Assembly: GCA_902489665.1 (NCBI GenBank)
Contig: CABUAT010000029.1
Coordinates: forward strand, 1-25,288
DNA: 25,288 nucleotides
Source of the DNA: an uncultured Collinsella sp.
Lineage (GTDB): Bacteria > Actinomycetota > Coriobacteriia > Coriobacteriales > Coriobacteriaceae
Direction of reading: 5' to 3'
Position 1 is the first letter of the stretch. Each line of letters starts with the position of its first letter. Positions 1-7,258 of the stretch are shown in pieces. The position numbers were made by a program, and so were the translations under genes. The notes beneath the pieces are model-generated. The model saw only the letters and a program-made list of their open reading frames with translations. It ran no database searches and had not been told where the DNA came from.

Positions 1-272
1 CAAGTTCCGCACGAGCCGAAGGCCACTTAATGTGGCCTTCGTGCGAGCAGGACTGCCCGAGCAGGAAACCTTATGCCCCGCCCCTCCGGAGCCACACGGG
101 AGCCACCGCTAAGTTATCCCCCGGCATTCAGAAAATCTAAGTGCCAAAAAATAAGATTTTTTGACTCCGTGTTGTATAACCCGCCATTCGTGGGTACCAT
201 TCAACGCGTACGCAAACAAAAAGGGTTAATTCGCGTGGCATAACCACGCGGCCCAAAAAGGAGGAGACAAGC
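1..272. other. Upstream/leader region of groES
   Basis: No gene is visible here. A hairpin with 9-bp arms (GAAGGCCAC, 18-26, and GTGGCCTTC, 32-40, loop TTAAT) has no T-tract and may belong to a gene outside the window. An AT-rich inverted repeat follows (AAAATCT at 132-138, AGATTTT at 154-160), running into a T-run. A second perfect hairpin (CGCGTGG at 232-238, CCACGCG at 244-250) lies just 5' of the groES ribosome binding site AGGAGG (259-264). I looked for CIRCE (TTAGCACTC-N9-GAGTGCTAA) and HAIR (CTTGAGT-N7-ACTCAAG) heat-shock operators and saw neither. No -35/-10 pair with normal spacing stands out: TTGACT (161) and TATAAC (175) are only 8 nt apart. Confidence 0.5.
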
Positions 273-566
273 ATGTCGTCTTTGAAGCCGCTTGCAGATC
301 GTGTTCTGGTCAAGCCCGACGAGGCCGAGCAGAAGACCGCTTCTGGTCTGTATATCGCCAGCAACGCTCAGGAGAAGCCGCAGCGCGGCACCATCGTTGC
401 CGTGGGCGCCGGCAAGGTCAACGACAAGGGTGAGCGCATCCCCATGGACGTCAAGGTTGGCGACGTTGTCATCTACGGTAAGTTCGGTGGCAACGAGGTC
501 AAGGTCGACGGCGAGAAGTATCTGCTGATGCGCGCCGACGACATCTACGCTGTCGTCGAGGCCTAG
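273..566 (+). CDS. groES: Co-chaperonin GroES (Cpn10)
   Basis: The 97-residue product is full length for the family. It starts with the typical LKPLADRVLVKP strand and has the mobile-loop region near residues 17-32 (EQKTASGLYIAS), followed by GTIVAVGAGK and the C-terminal half VGDVVIYGKFGGNEVKVDGE ending in DDIYAVVEA. GroES forms a heptameric lid on the GroEL ring and closes the folding chamber in the cytoplasm. The ATG at 273 is chosen because AGGAGG sits 8 nt upstream. groEL follows after about 96 nt with its own ribosome binding site, so the two genes are probably one transcript. A hairpin immediately 5' of the ribosome binding site could influence translation; this is inference. Confidence 0.97.
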   Translation: MSSLKPLADRVLVKPDEAEQKTASGLYIASNAQEKPQRGTIVAVGAGKVNDKGERIPMDVKVGDVVIYGKFGGNEVKVDGEKYLLMRADDIYAVVEA

Positions 567-662
567 TCTCGTCGGAATCTCTGATTCGTCTTTGAACGCG
601 CCTGCCGCATAGGACTCGGAAGCGGCGACGCGAGTCACATTTCTTTTGGAGGATTACTCACC

Positions 663-2300
663 ATGGCAAAGAACATTACGTTCAACACCGATGCCCGCGC
701 TAAGCTCGCCAAGGGCGTCAACACTTTGGCCGACGCCGTTACCGTCACCATGGGCCCCAAGGGCCGCTACGTCGCCCTGCAGCGCACGTTCGGTGCTCCG
801 ACCATCACCAACGACGGCGTTTCCGTCGCCAAGGAGATTGAGCTCGAGGACAACATCGAGAACATGGGCGCTCAGCTGGTGAAGGAGGTCGCCACCAAGA
901 CCAACGACACCGTGGGTGACGGCACCACCACCGCAACCCTGCTCGCCCAGGCCATCGTCAACGACGGCCTGCGCAACGTCGCCGCTGGCGCCAACCCGCT
1001 GGCCATCCGTCGCGGTATCGACAAGGCCGTCAACGCCGCCGTCGCCGAGATGAAGAAGCAGGCCAAGCCGGTCGAGACCAAGGAGCAGATCGCTTCCGTC
1101 GGTACCATCTCCGCCGGTGACCCCGAGGTCGGCGAGAAGATCGCCGAGGCCATGGAGGTCGTGGGCAAGGACGGCGTCATCACCGTCGAGGATTCTCAGA
1201 CGTTCGATATCACCATCGACACCGTCGAGGGCATGCAGTTCGACAAGGGCTACGTCTCCGCTTACTTCGTCACGGACAACGACCGCATGGAGGCCGTGAT
1301 GAAGGATCCGTACATCCTCATCACCGACCAGAAGATCTCCAGCGTCCAGGACATCATGCCCGTTCTCGAGGCTGTCCAGCGCGCTGGCCGTGGCCTGCTC
1401 ATCATCGCTGAGGACATCGACGGCGAGGCCCTGCCCACCCTCGTCCTCAACAAGATCCGTGGCGCCCTCAACGTTTGCGCCGTCAAGGCTCCGGGCTACG
1501 GCGACCGTCGCAAGCGCATCCTCGAGGACATCGCCGTCCTCACCGGTGGTCAGGCTGCCCTGGACGAGCTGGGCGTGAAGGTCGCTGACATCACCGCCGA
1601 TATGCTCGGTACCGCTAAGTCCGTCACCATCTCCAAGGACAACACCGTTGTCGTCGGCGGCGCTGGCTCCAAGGAGGCCATCGACGCTCGTATCGCTCAG
1701 ATCAAGGGAGAGATGGAGAACACCACCTCTGACTTCGACCGTGAGAAGCTCCAGGAGCGCCTGGCCAAGCTCTCCGGTGGCGTTGCCGTCATCAAGGTTG
1801 GCGCTGCTACCGAGTCCGAGCTCAAGGAGATCAAGCATCGCGTCGAGGACGCCCTGCAGGCTACCCGCGCTGCTGTCGAGGAGGGCATTGTCGCTGGCGG
1901 CGGCGTCGCCTTCATGGACGCTGCTCCTGCGCTCGACGCTGTCGAGATCGACGACCCCGAGGAGAAGATCGGCGTCGACATCGTCAAGAAGGCTCTGACC
2001 GCTCCGGTCGCTACCATCGCCAAGAACGCTGGCTTTGAGGGCGCTGTCGTGGTCGACAAGGTTGCCGAGCTGCCTGCCGGCCAGGGTCTCAACTCTGCCA
2101 ACGGCGAGTGGGGCGACATGATTGAGATGGGCGTCCTCGACCCCGTCAAGGTCAGCCGCGTCACCCTGCAGAACGCTGCTTCTGTCGCCAGCCTGATTCT
2201 CATCACCGAGGCCACTGTCTCCGATGTGCCCAAGAACACTCAGCTTGAGGATGCTATCGCTGCTGCCACCGCTGGTCAGCAGGGCGGCGGTATGTACTAA
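663..2300 (+). CDS. groEL: Chaperonin GroEL (Cpn60)
   Basis: The 545-residue product has the usual length and sequence for the ATP-driven 60-kDa chaperonin, which forms a double heptameric ring and folds cytosolic proteins with GroES. Visible marks are TVTMGPKGR near residue 29, the nucleotide-site DGTTTAT near residue 87, the apical domain around residues 190-375, and a C-terminal tail ending GGGMY, a short version of the Gly-Met tail. The start ATG at 663 follows a GGAGG in the leader at 646-650. It directly follows groES. No HrcA or second groEL is in the window. The product is intact, with no odd residues seen. Confidence 0.98.
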   Translation: MAKNITFNTDARAKLAKGVNTLADAVTVTMGPKGRYVALQRTFGAPTITNDGVSVAKEIELEDNIENMGAQLVKEVATKTNDTVGDGTTTATLLAQAIVNDGLRNVAAGANPLAIRRGIDKAVNAAVAEMKKQAKPVETKEQIASVGTISAGDPEVGEKIAEAMEVVGKDGVITVEDSQTFDITIDTVEGMQFDKGYVSAYFVTDNDRMEAVMKDPYILITDQKISSVQDIMPVLEAVQRAGRGLLIIAEDIDGEALPTLVLNKIRGALNVCAVKAPGYGDRRKRILEDIAVLTGGQAALDELGVKVADITADMLGTAKSVTISKDNTVVVGGAGSKEAIDARIAQIKGEMENTTSDFDREKLQERLAKLSGGVAVIKVGAATESELKEIKHRVEDALQATRAAVEEGIVAGGGVAFMDAAPALDAVEIDDPEEKIGVDIVKKALTAPVATIAKNAGFEGAVVVDKVAELPAGQGLNSANGEWGDMIEMGVLDPVKVSRVTLQNAASVASLILITEATVSDVPKNTQLEDAIAAATAGQQGGGMY

Positions 2301-2326
2301 GGCCGACAAGGTCTAGAACTCCCACC

Positions 2327-2469
2327 GGGAATTCGGGGGCGGGACGGGTTTCTCTCCGGAACGTCCTCGGACATGCAAAGAGGCTCCGCATCGCGCTTCG
2401 CGCTGCGGAGCCTCTTTGCGTCCTGCGGAATGTTCCGGAGAGAAACCCCCGTCCCGCCCCCGGATTCCC
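2327..2469. repeat. 143-nt nested imperfect palindrome after groEL
   Basis: The sequence folds on itself almost end to end. The inner arms GCAAAGAGGCTCCGCA (2375-2390) and their complement (2404-2419) are perfect over 16 bp. After an unpaired or poorly paired step, 17-bp arms (2346-2362 with 2432-2448) are again perfect, then 11 bp (2335-2345 with 2451-2461), then GGGAAT (2327-2332 with 2464-2469). There is no T-tract on either side, so it is not a typical intrinsic terminator, although it could stop or stabilise groEL mRNA. It may instead be a mobile palindromic unit. No coding potential is visible. Confidence 0.85.
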
Positions 2470-2659
2470 TGCGTTTACGGCCTTGAGGTCGGCGGGCGGA
2501 GGAGGACGTGGTTGTGGGGGACACGTGTCCCCTTCGCTTTTTCGCGCTTTGCGCGAAAGGCGCGTTACTTTGGAGCGTGCGGAGAACGTGGTTGTCGCGT
2601 TAAATAATCCCTGACGCATTTCTGGAACGTTTCCCCACCAGAAATTACCCTCGGCATAC
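2470..2659. other. Intergenic spacer with small palindromes
   Basis: No gene is seen between the large palindrome and the riboswitch promoter. The spacer holds a perfect 16-bp palindrome GGGGACACGTGTCCCC (2517-2532), a hairpin around TTTTCGCG-CTTT-GCGCGAAA (about 2535-2562, one bulge), and an inverted repeat ATTTCTGG/CCAGAAAT (2618-2625 and 2638-2645). The short string ACGTGGTTGT occurs twice (near 2505 and 2585). Confidence 0.55.
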
Positions 2660-2687
2660 TTGCGTCCATCTTCCCTCGTGCTACACT
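2660..2687 (+). promoter_or_regulatory. Probable vegetative promoter of the riboswitch-ribU operon
   Basis: TTGCGT (2660-2665) and TACACT (2682-2687) are separated by 16 nt. Predicted transcription would begin near 2694, exactly at the 5' side of the FMN aptamer, which supports the assignment. The same -35 hexamer TTGCGT appears before the Mur ligase and veg genes. Confidence 0.6.
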
Positions 2688-2694
2688 TTTCCTT

Positions 2695-2880
2695 GCTGTT
2701 TCAGGGCGGGGTGGAATTCCCCACTGGCGGTAAATCGGGCGGTGCCAAAGGGGCGCCGTGGCGCAGGCAAAGTGCCTGCGGCCGAGCCGATGAGTCCGCG
2801 ACCCGTGCGTGTGTTGGTTCGCATGCCGGCTGAACTGGTGAGATCCCAGTACCAACGGTTAGAGTCCGGATGAAAGAGGC
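2695..2880 (+). promoter_or_regulatory. FMN riboswitch (RFN element)
   Basis: The conserved blocks of the FMN aptamer are readable in order: TCAGGGCGGGGTG, AATTCCCCACTGGCGGTAA, GAGTCCGCGACCCG, then a CTGGTGAGATCCCAG hairpin, ACCAACGGTTAGAGTCCGG and the closing ATGAAAGA. Two extra hairpins sit in the variable region: GGTGCC/GGCGCC, and CGCAGGCA-AAG-TGCCTGCG. The aptamer ends only about 10 nt before the ATG of ribU at 2891. The AGAGG/AGGTGA ribosome-binding tract overlaps or abuts the 3' strand of P1. There is no space for a terminator platform, so translational repression by bound FMN is the likely mode (inference). It identifies the downstream transporter as one for riboflavin. Confidence 0.96.
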
Positions 2881-2890
2881 AGGTGATCTT

Positions 2891-3481
2891 ATGTCTGAAC
2901 AGTCGCAGCATATCCATTTTGAGAACACGAATAGGTGGAGCACCAAACAGCTCGTTACCATGGCGTTGATGTGCGCCTTGGGTGCCCTGTTTATGTATGT
3001 GCAGCTGCCCATTCTTCCCTCGGCGCCGTTTTTGACGTATGACCCGTCGCTGGTGCCGGCGATGGTGTGCGGTTTTGCGTATGGCCCTGGCGCCGGCACT
3101 GCTGTTGCCGCCATGGCGATCGTTATCCATGCGCTCACCACGGGTGACTGGGTCGGTGCGCTTATGAACCTGGTGGCTACGCTGGGTTATATTCTGCCCG
3201 CGGCTATCGTCTACCAAAAGATGCACACCTATAAGGGTGCCGTGATTGGCCTAGTGCTCGGCGTCATTGCCGCTACGGCGCTGTCCATGGTTGCGAACCT
3301 GACCATTGGTGTTTGGTTCTGGTATGGCTCGGTCGATGTGATCGCCCCGCTCATGATTCCTGCCGTACTGCCGTTCAACCTTATCAAGACCGTGCTTAAC
3401 TCGGTGTTGACGCTGGTGGTGTATAAAGCAGTCTCCAACCTCATCACGCCTAAAAAGGACCAGGTCAAAGGCCGCGCATGA
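2891..3481 (+). CDS. ribU: Riboflavin ECF transporter S component RibU
   Basis: This 196-residue membrane protein should bind riboflavin and deliver it through the ECF module encoded by the next two genes. About six hydrophobic segments are visible after a polar N-terminus. The family pattern YDPSLVPAMVCGFAYGPGAG lies near residues 49-68, and an AxxxA packing motif (A25-A29) lies in the first helix, where S components contact EcfT. The FMN riboswitch immediately upstream fixes the substrate better than sequence alone. The ATG at 2891 is preferred over an in-frame ATG at 2870, because the latter lies inside the conserved aptamer and the ribosome binding site AGGTGA (2881-2886) serves 2891. The stop overlaps the ecfA start (ATGA), implying translational coupling. 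Confidence 0.93.
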   Translation: MSEQSQHIHFENTNRWSTKQLVTMALMCALGALFMYVQLPILPSAPFLTYDPSLVPAMVCGFAYGPGAGTAVAAMAIVIHALTTGDWVGALMNLVATLGYILPAAIVYQKMHTYKGAVIGLVLGVIAATALSMVANLTIGVWFWYGSVDVIAPLMIPAVLPFNLIKTVLNSVLTLVVYKAVSNLITPKKDQVKGRA

Positions 3482-5382
3482 TTGATTGTCGGGGCGTTTC
3501 CTTTAGCTATGACGGTGCCGTGTCGGCACTCGACGGTGTCGATCTGAACATCGAGGACGGGGAGTTTTTCTGCATCCTCGGTGGCAATGGGTCGGGCAAG
3601 TCGACGTTTGCCAAGCATCTGAATGCACTGTTGCAGCCCGATGCGGGCACGGTACGCATCAACGGCATGGATGCGTCCGACCCCGAGCTGGTCTACGACA
3701 TTCGTTCGACCGCGGGCATGGTGTTCCAGAATCCCGATGATCAGCTGGTGGCAACGCTTGTCGAAGATGACGTTGCGTTCGGTCCCGAAAACCTTGGCGT
3801 GCCATCGGCGCAAATTGCGCAGCGCGTACGCGAGGCGCTGAAGGGCGTGGGCCTGGTGGGCTTTGAGCGCCACGAGACCCATGCGCTCTCGGGCGGACAA
3901 AAGCAGCGCGTGGCGCTTGCCGGCGTGCTTGCCATGGAACCGCGCGTTCTCATTTTGGACGAGGCTTCCTCGATGCTCGATCCGCGTGGACGTAAGGGCC
4001 TCATGAAGGCTTGCCGCGCGTTGCACGCTCGCGGTATGACCATCGTGATGATTACGCACTTTATGGAAGAAGCCGCCGAGGCCGATCGTGTCGCGGTGTT
4101 TCGGGCGGGGCACGTTGCCATGCTCGGTACGCCCGAGGAAATTTTGACGCGGGCGGATGAGCTTGCGCAGCTCAACCTGGATATGCCGGAGTCGTGTCGT
4201 CTGGGCATGGCGCTTCGTACGAAGGGCGTGCCTGTTCATGCGCAGGTGCGCGAGGTGGATATGGTCGCTGAGATTGCGCAGGCTTATGCCGAGCGAAGTG
4301 GGGCAGACACCGCGGGACAGTCTTCCGCATCCCAGTTGGAAATCGCTGACGGCACTGTTCCGGTAGACAACGAGGACAACGCGTCGGAGCCCGTCATCGA
4401 ACTATCCCATGTTTCGTACAGTTATTCGCTCAGTCCGCGCGAGCGCCACCGCTGGCACAAGCGCTCGGCCACTGCGGGCAAATCGAACAAACAAGCCCTT
4501 TGGGGAAACGACCCCAGCAGCCCGTGGGCGCTGCGCGATGTATCGCTGACGGTGCGTCGCGGCGAGTTCCTGGGCTTGGCAGGTCATACCGGTTCGGGTA
4601 AGTCGACGCTGGTCCAGCATCTCAACGGTTTGATTCGCCCCCAGGAGGGATCCGTTCGCGCGCTGGAGCTCGATCTATCAAACAAGAAAGACGCCGCCGC
4701 GGTTAAGGCCAAGGTCGGCGTGGTGTTTCAATATCCCGAGCGTCAGCTGTTTGCCGAAACCGTGGCGCAGGACGTGGCGTTTGGTCCGCACAACCTTGGC
4801 TTGCCGCAAGATGAAGTCGACCGTCGTGTCGAGTCGTCGCTCTCGCGCGTGGGCCTCGACCTTTCCACGGTCGGCGACAAGAGTCCCTTTGAGCTTTCGG
4901 GCGGTCAGCAACGGCGTGTGGCATTCGCCGGCGTGCTCGCCATGGAGCCCGAAGTCCTGGTGCTCGATGAACCCATGGCGGGGCTCGACCCGGCTGCGCG
5001 CAGGGATTTCTTAGGGCTCATCGATCGACTCTATCGCGAGGGCCTGACCGTTGTCATGGTTTCGCACAGCATGGATGACCTGGCCAATTGCTGCGACCGC
5101 ATCGTCGTGATGAACGAGGGCGCGGTGTTTGCCGAGGGCACGCCCGCTCAGGTTTTTGCGCATGCGGATGAGCTTAAATCAATCGGCTTGGGTGTTCCCG
5201 CTGCCCAGCGCATGGCGCTGGCGCTTGCGAAGGCAGGCGTGCCGCTGCGCTTTGACGGCCTCTATACGGTTGAGTCGCTGGCAGACGAGTTGGTGGACCT
5301 GCTAATCGGTCGCTCGGGCGGTCCTTCTAACGTCGCGGACATTGCTAATTCCAAGACGGTCGCGCGAGAGGAGGGCTGCTGA
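3478..5382 (+). CDS. ecfA: Fused ECF transporter ATPase (EcfA-EcfA')
   Basis: One 634-residue chain carries both ATPase halves of an energy-coupling-factor transporter. The N-terminal half has Walker A GGNGSGKST (35-43), Q-loop Q84, signature LSGGQ (137-141), Walker B ending D161-E162 and switch H194. The C-terminal half has Walker A GHTGSGKST (369-377), LSGGQ (473-477), D497-E498 and H530. All catalytic residues are present in both halves, so both sites may be active. A linker of about 60-80 residues, including a basic stretch near 320-335 (PRERHRWHKR), joins them. Many bacteria encode the two ATPases separately. The gene overlaps ribU by 4 nt and ecfT by 1 nt (TGATG). It may power only RibU or also S components encoded elsewhere; the window cannot tell. 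Confidence 0.94.
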   Translation: MIDCRGVSFSYDGAVSALDGVDLNIEDGEFFCILGGNGSGKSTFAKHLNALLQPDAGTVRINGMDASDPELVYDIRSTAGMVFQNPDDQLVATLVEDDVAFGPENLGVPSAQIAQRVREALKGVGLVGFERHETHALSGGQKQRVALAGVLAMEPRVLILDEASSMLDPRGRKGLMKACRALHARGMTIVMITHFMEEAAEADRVAVFRAGHVAMLGTPEEILTRADELAQLNLDMPESCRLGMALRTKGVPVHAQVREVDMVAEIAQAYAERSGADTAGQSSASQLEIADGTVPVDNEDNASEPVIELSHVSYSYSLSPRERHRWHKRSATAGKSNKQALWGNDPSSPWALRDVSLTVRRGEFLGLAGHTGSGKSTLVQHLNGLIRPQEGSVRALELDLSNKKDAAAVKAKVGVVFQYPERQLFAETVAQDVAFGPHNLGLPQDEVDRRVESSLSRVGLDLSTVGDKSPFELSGGQQRRVAFAGVLAMEPEVLVLDEPMAGLDPAARRDFLGLIDRLYREGLTVVMVSHSMDDLANCCDRIVVMNEGAVFAEGTPAQVFAHADELKSIGLGVPAAQRMALALAKAGVPLRFDGLYTVESLADELVDLLIGRSGGPSNVADIANSKTVAREEGC

Positions 5383-6182
5383 TGGAGGCGTTTTCGTTTG
5401 GCAGTTACTATCCCGGCGATAGTGCAATCCACCGCCTGGACCCGCGAACCAAGTTGCTCTTGGGCTTTGTGTTTCTGATCACGACGCTCACGGTCAGTGG
5501 CTTCCGCGGACTGGTCCCGGTCGCAATTTTCGTTGTGCTGACCTATGCCGTGTCTCGGGTGCCGGTTCGTCGCGTTCTGTCGTCGATGGCGCCGCTGCTG
5601 GCGATCGTCGTCGTGGTGGCTGTGCTCAACCTGTTTACCGACCAGGCCGGGCGCGTCTTGTGGCAGCTGGGGCCGCTGCAGATAAGCGAAGGCTCGCTGC
5701 ACTCCGCGACATTTATGGCATGCCGCCTCACCCTGATGATGGCCGGCATGAGCGCCATCACCCTCACGACGCCCACGCTCGATCTCACTGCGGGGTTCGA
5801 GCGCCTGCTCGCGCCGTTCGCACGTGTGGGGCTACCTGCGCATGAGCTTGGCATGATTATGGGTATCGCACTACGTTTTATGCCGCAATTTGCGACCGAG
5901 ATGAAGCAGACGGCCGATGCGCAGGCCAGTCGCGGCGCACGGGTGACGGGCGGTCCGCTTGGTGGCGTGCGCATGTTGGGAAGCGTTGCGATCCCGCTGT
6001 TTGCCGGTGTGTTCCGTCATGCCGAGACGCTTTCCGCCGCCATGGATGCGCGTTGCTACCACGGCGAGCAGGGACGCACGCGCCTGCATACGCTTTCGTT
6101 TGGTCGCGTGGACGCCGTCGCAGCGGTGGCAACAGCGCTGCTGGTAGCTGCAGTTATCGGTATAAATCTTCAACTCGTTTAA
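5382..6182 (+). CDS. ecfT: ECF transporter transmembrane component EcfT
   Basis: The 266-residue integral membrane protein is the scaffold that couples ATP hydrolysis by EcfA to the S component. It opens with the family's SYYPGDSAIHRLDPRTKLL segment and has several hydrophobic helices (roughly residues 25-75, 105-130 and a last one at 245-265). Two short arginine motifs of the coupling helices are visible: ASRGAR (182-187) and the second MDARCY (221-226), where the usual form is ARGY, so Cys replaces Gly. The start overlaps the ecfA stop, so translation is coupled. The first split-barrel gene follows 31 nt later. Confidence 0.93.
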   Translation: MEAFSFGSYYPGDSAIHRLDPRTKLLLGFVFLITTLTVSGFRGLVPVAIFVVLTYAVSRVPVRRVLSSMAPLLAIVVVVAVLNLFTDQAGRVLWQLGPLQISEGSLHSATFMACRLTLMMAGMSAITLTTPTLDLTAGFERLLAPFARVGLPAHELGMIMGIALRFMPQFATEMKQTADAQASRGARVTGGPLGGVRMLGSVAIPLFAGVFRHAETLSAAMDARCYHGEQGRTRLHTLSFGRVDAVAAVATALLVAAVIGINLQLV

Positions 6183-6213
6183 GCTCGACTTGATCATAAG
6201 GAAAGGGGTCGCA

Positions 6214-6660
6214 ATGACCGAATGCAATCGCACGGTGCAACTTGAGCGCGCCTGCTCGTACCTCAGGCGCATCCCGGCGTGGTATCTCGCCACGACCGAT
6301 GCAGACGATGGGCATCAGCCCCGTGTGAGGCCGTTCTCGTTTGCCATGGTCGATGACGGCAAGCTATGGTTTTGCACCTCGCGCGACAAGGACGTGTGGG
6401 CGGAACTCAGTGCGAACCCTAAGTTTGAGCTGTCGGGCTGGAAGCCGGGTGAGTGCTGGATCGTGTTGACCGGCGAGGCCGCACTTGAGGACGATGCGGT
6501 TGTGAGCGACAAGGTGCGTCAAGCGGGTTTTAAGCACATGGTGGGCATCGGCGAGCAACACGATAGCGCCAACGACGGCCGCCTTGCTTTCTTTTCGGTC
6601 CGTAACATTGCCGCGCGCTTCTGCGATATCGACGGCAGCGAAGAGCGCCTCGAGCTCTAA
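6214..6660 (+). CDS. PNPOx-like split-barrel protein, copy 1
   Basis: The 148-residue protein belongs to the pyridoxamine-5'-phosphate-oxidase-like family, small dimeric split barrels that usually bind FMN (some bind F420 or haem). Visible family features are IPAWYLATTD (20-29), RVRPFSFAMVDDGKLWF (37-53) with the arginine/proline strand that lines the flavin site, and TSRDKDVWAEL (55-65). The catalytic substrate is unknown; it is too short to be a true PdxH. ATG 6214 is chosen over an upstream TTG at 6190 because AAGGAAAGGGG (6198-6208) precedes it. It lies 31 nt after ecfT with no terminator, so the FMN-riboswitch transcript probably includes it. It is a clear paralogue of the next gene. Confidence 0.85.
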   Translation: MTECNRTVQLERACSYLRRIPAWYLATTDADDGHQPRVRPFSFAMVDDGKLWFCTSRDKDVWAELSANPKFELSGWKPGECWIVLTGEAALEDDAVVSDKVRQAGFKHMVGIGEQHDSANDGRLAFFSVRNIAARFCDIDGSEERLEL

Positions 6661-6713
6661 TTTCCCAAATTGACTACCCATTCAAAAAGACTGGTCAGAT
6701 GACAGGAGGAAAC

Positions 6714-7124
6714 GTGGACGGATTGAATACGGTACTGGAGTACCTGACGTCGGTGCCGGCGTGGTATCTGGCGACGAGCGTGGACGGGCAGCCGCATGTG
6801 CGTCCGTTCTCGTTTGCACAGATTCAGGACGGTAAGCTGTGGTTTGTAACGGCGCGCACCAAAGATGTGTGGCAGGAGCTGCTGCAAAATCAGCGCTTTG
6901 AGGCCACGAGTTGGTGGCCGGGCCATGGCTGGCTCATCTTGCGCGGGTATGCGGGTCTGGATGACCGGGCTTTAGACGAAATGCGCGAAGCCGGGTGGAA
7001 GCATCTAGAGCGCCTGGGCGAGCACTATGAGGGGCCTAACGACCCCACGCTCGTCTTCTTTAGCGTCGAGGAACCCGAGGCTTTTATCTGCAATCACGAC
7101 GAATGGGTGCCGGTCGAGCTCTAG
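6714..7124 (+). CDS. PNPOx-like split-barrel protein, copy 2
   Basis: This 136-residue protein repeats the pattern of its upstream neighbour: VPAWYLATSVDGQPHVRPFSF (14-34), GKLWFVTARTKDVWQEL (40-56), a tryptophan-rich WWPGHGWLILRGY segment, and an FFSVEE strand near the end. Family knowledge suggests a flavin-binding dimer with redox or flavin-storage function; the substrate is not identifiable. The GTG at 6714 is chosen because AGGAGG (6704-6709) lies just before it, although the spacing is short (4 nt). An in-frame ATG at 6699 would place this site inside the gene and has no ribosome binding site of its own. It is the last gene of the operon and is followed by a long hairpin at 7162-7214. 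Confidence 0.84.
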   Translation: MDGLNTVLEYLTSVPAWYLATSVDGQPHVRPFSFAQIQDGKLWFVTARTKDVWQELLQNQRFEATSWWPGHGWLILRGYAGLDDRALDEMREAGWKHLERLGEHYEGPNDPTLVFFSVEEPEAFICNHDEWVPVEL

Positions 7125-7161
7125 CCAGCTGGCTCATCCTAACAACTTGGTTTTCGCATGG

Positions 7162-7214
7162 GCGGGCCCCGTATTGCCCGGCGCCGTTAGGGGCGCCGGG
7201 CAATACGGGCCCGC
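7162..7214. terminator. Long GC-rich hairpin after the flavin operon
   Basis: Arms of about 24 bp are complementary apart from one extra C in the left arm (7162-7185 with 7191-7214), around a GTTAG loop. Readable parts are GTATTGCCCGGCGCC on the left and GGCGCCGGGCAATAC on the right. There is no T-tract after it (TCCATTTGTC), so it is either an unusual terminator or an mRNA 3'-end stabiliser. It separates the flavin operon from argC. Confidence 0.7.
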
Positions 7215-7258
7215 TCCATTTGTCAATTCCTTCAAGCGAATGTGTCGGGAATGTTTCA

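Noticed and set aside
161..180. TTGACT and TATAAC as a groES promoter
   Set aside because: Only 8 nt separate them; no -35 at 16-18 nt from TATAAC was found.
654..2309. A 551-codon open frame on the - strand opposite groEL, and similar long antisense frames opposite argJ (8208-9587) and the Mur ligase (14922-16568)
   Set aside because: Their products are low-complexity or unlike any family, and they mirror genes with full motif sets. They result from high GC at third codon positions.
2785..2800. Hammerhead-ribozyme-like CCGATGAGTCC
   Set aside because: It is part of the FMN aptamer's variable and conserved blocks, and there is no GAAA-containing partner core.
2870..2890. ATG at 2870 as the ribU start
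   Set aside because: It lies inside the conserved 3' block of the riboswitch, and the ribosome binding site serves ATG 2891.
5650..5710. Possible frameshift in the ecf genes
   Set aside because: Both ecfA and ecfT read through with all motifs intact and overlap normally.
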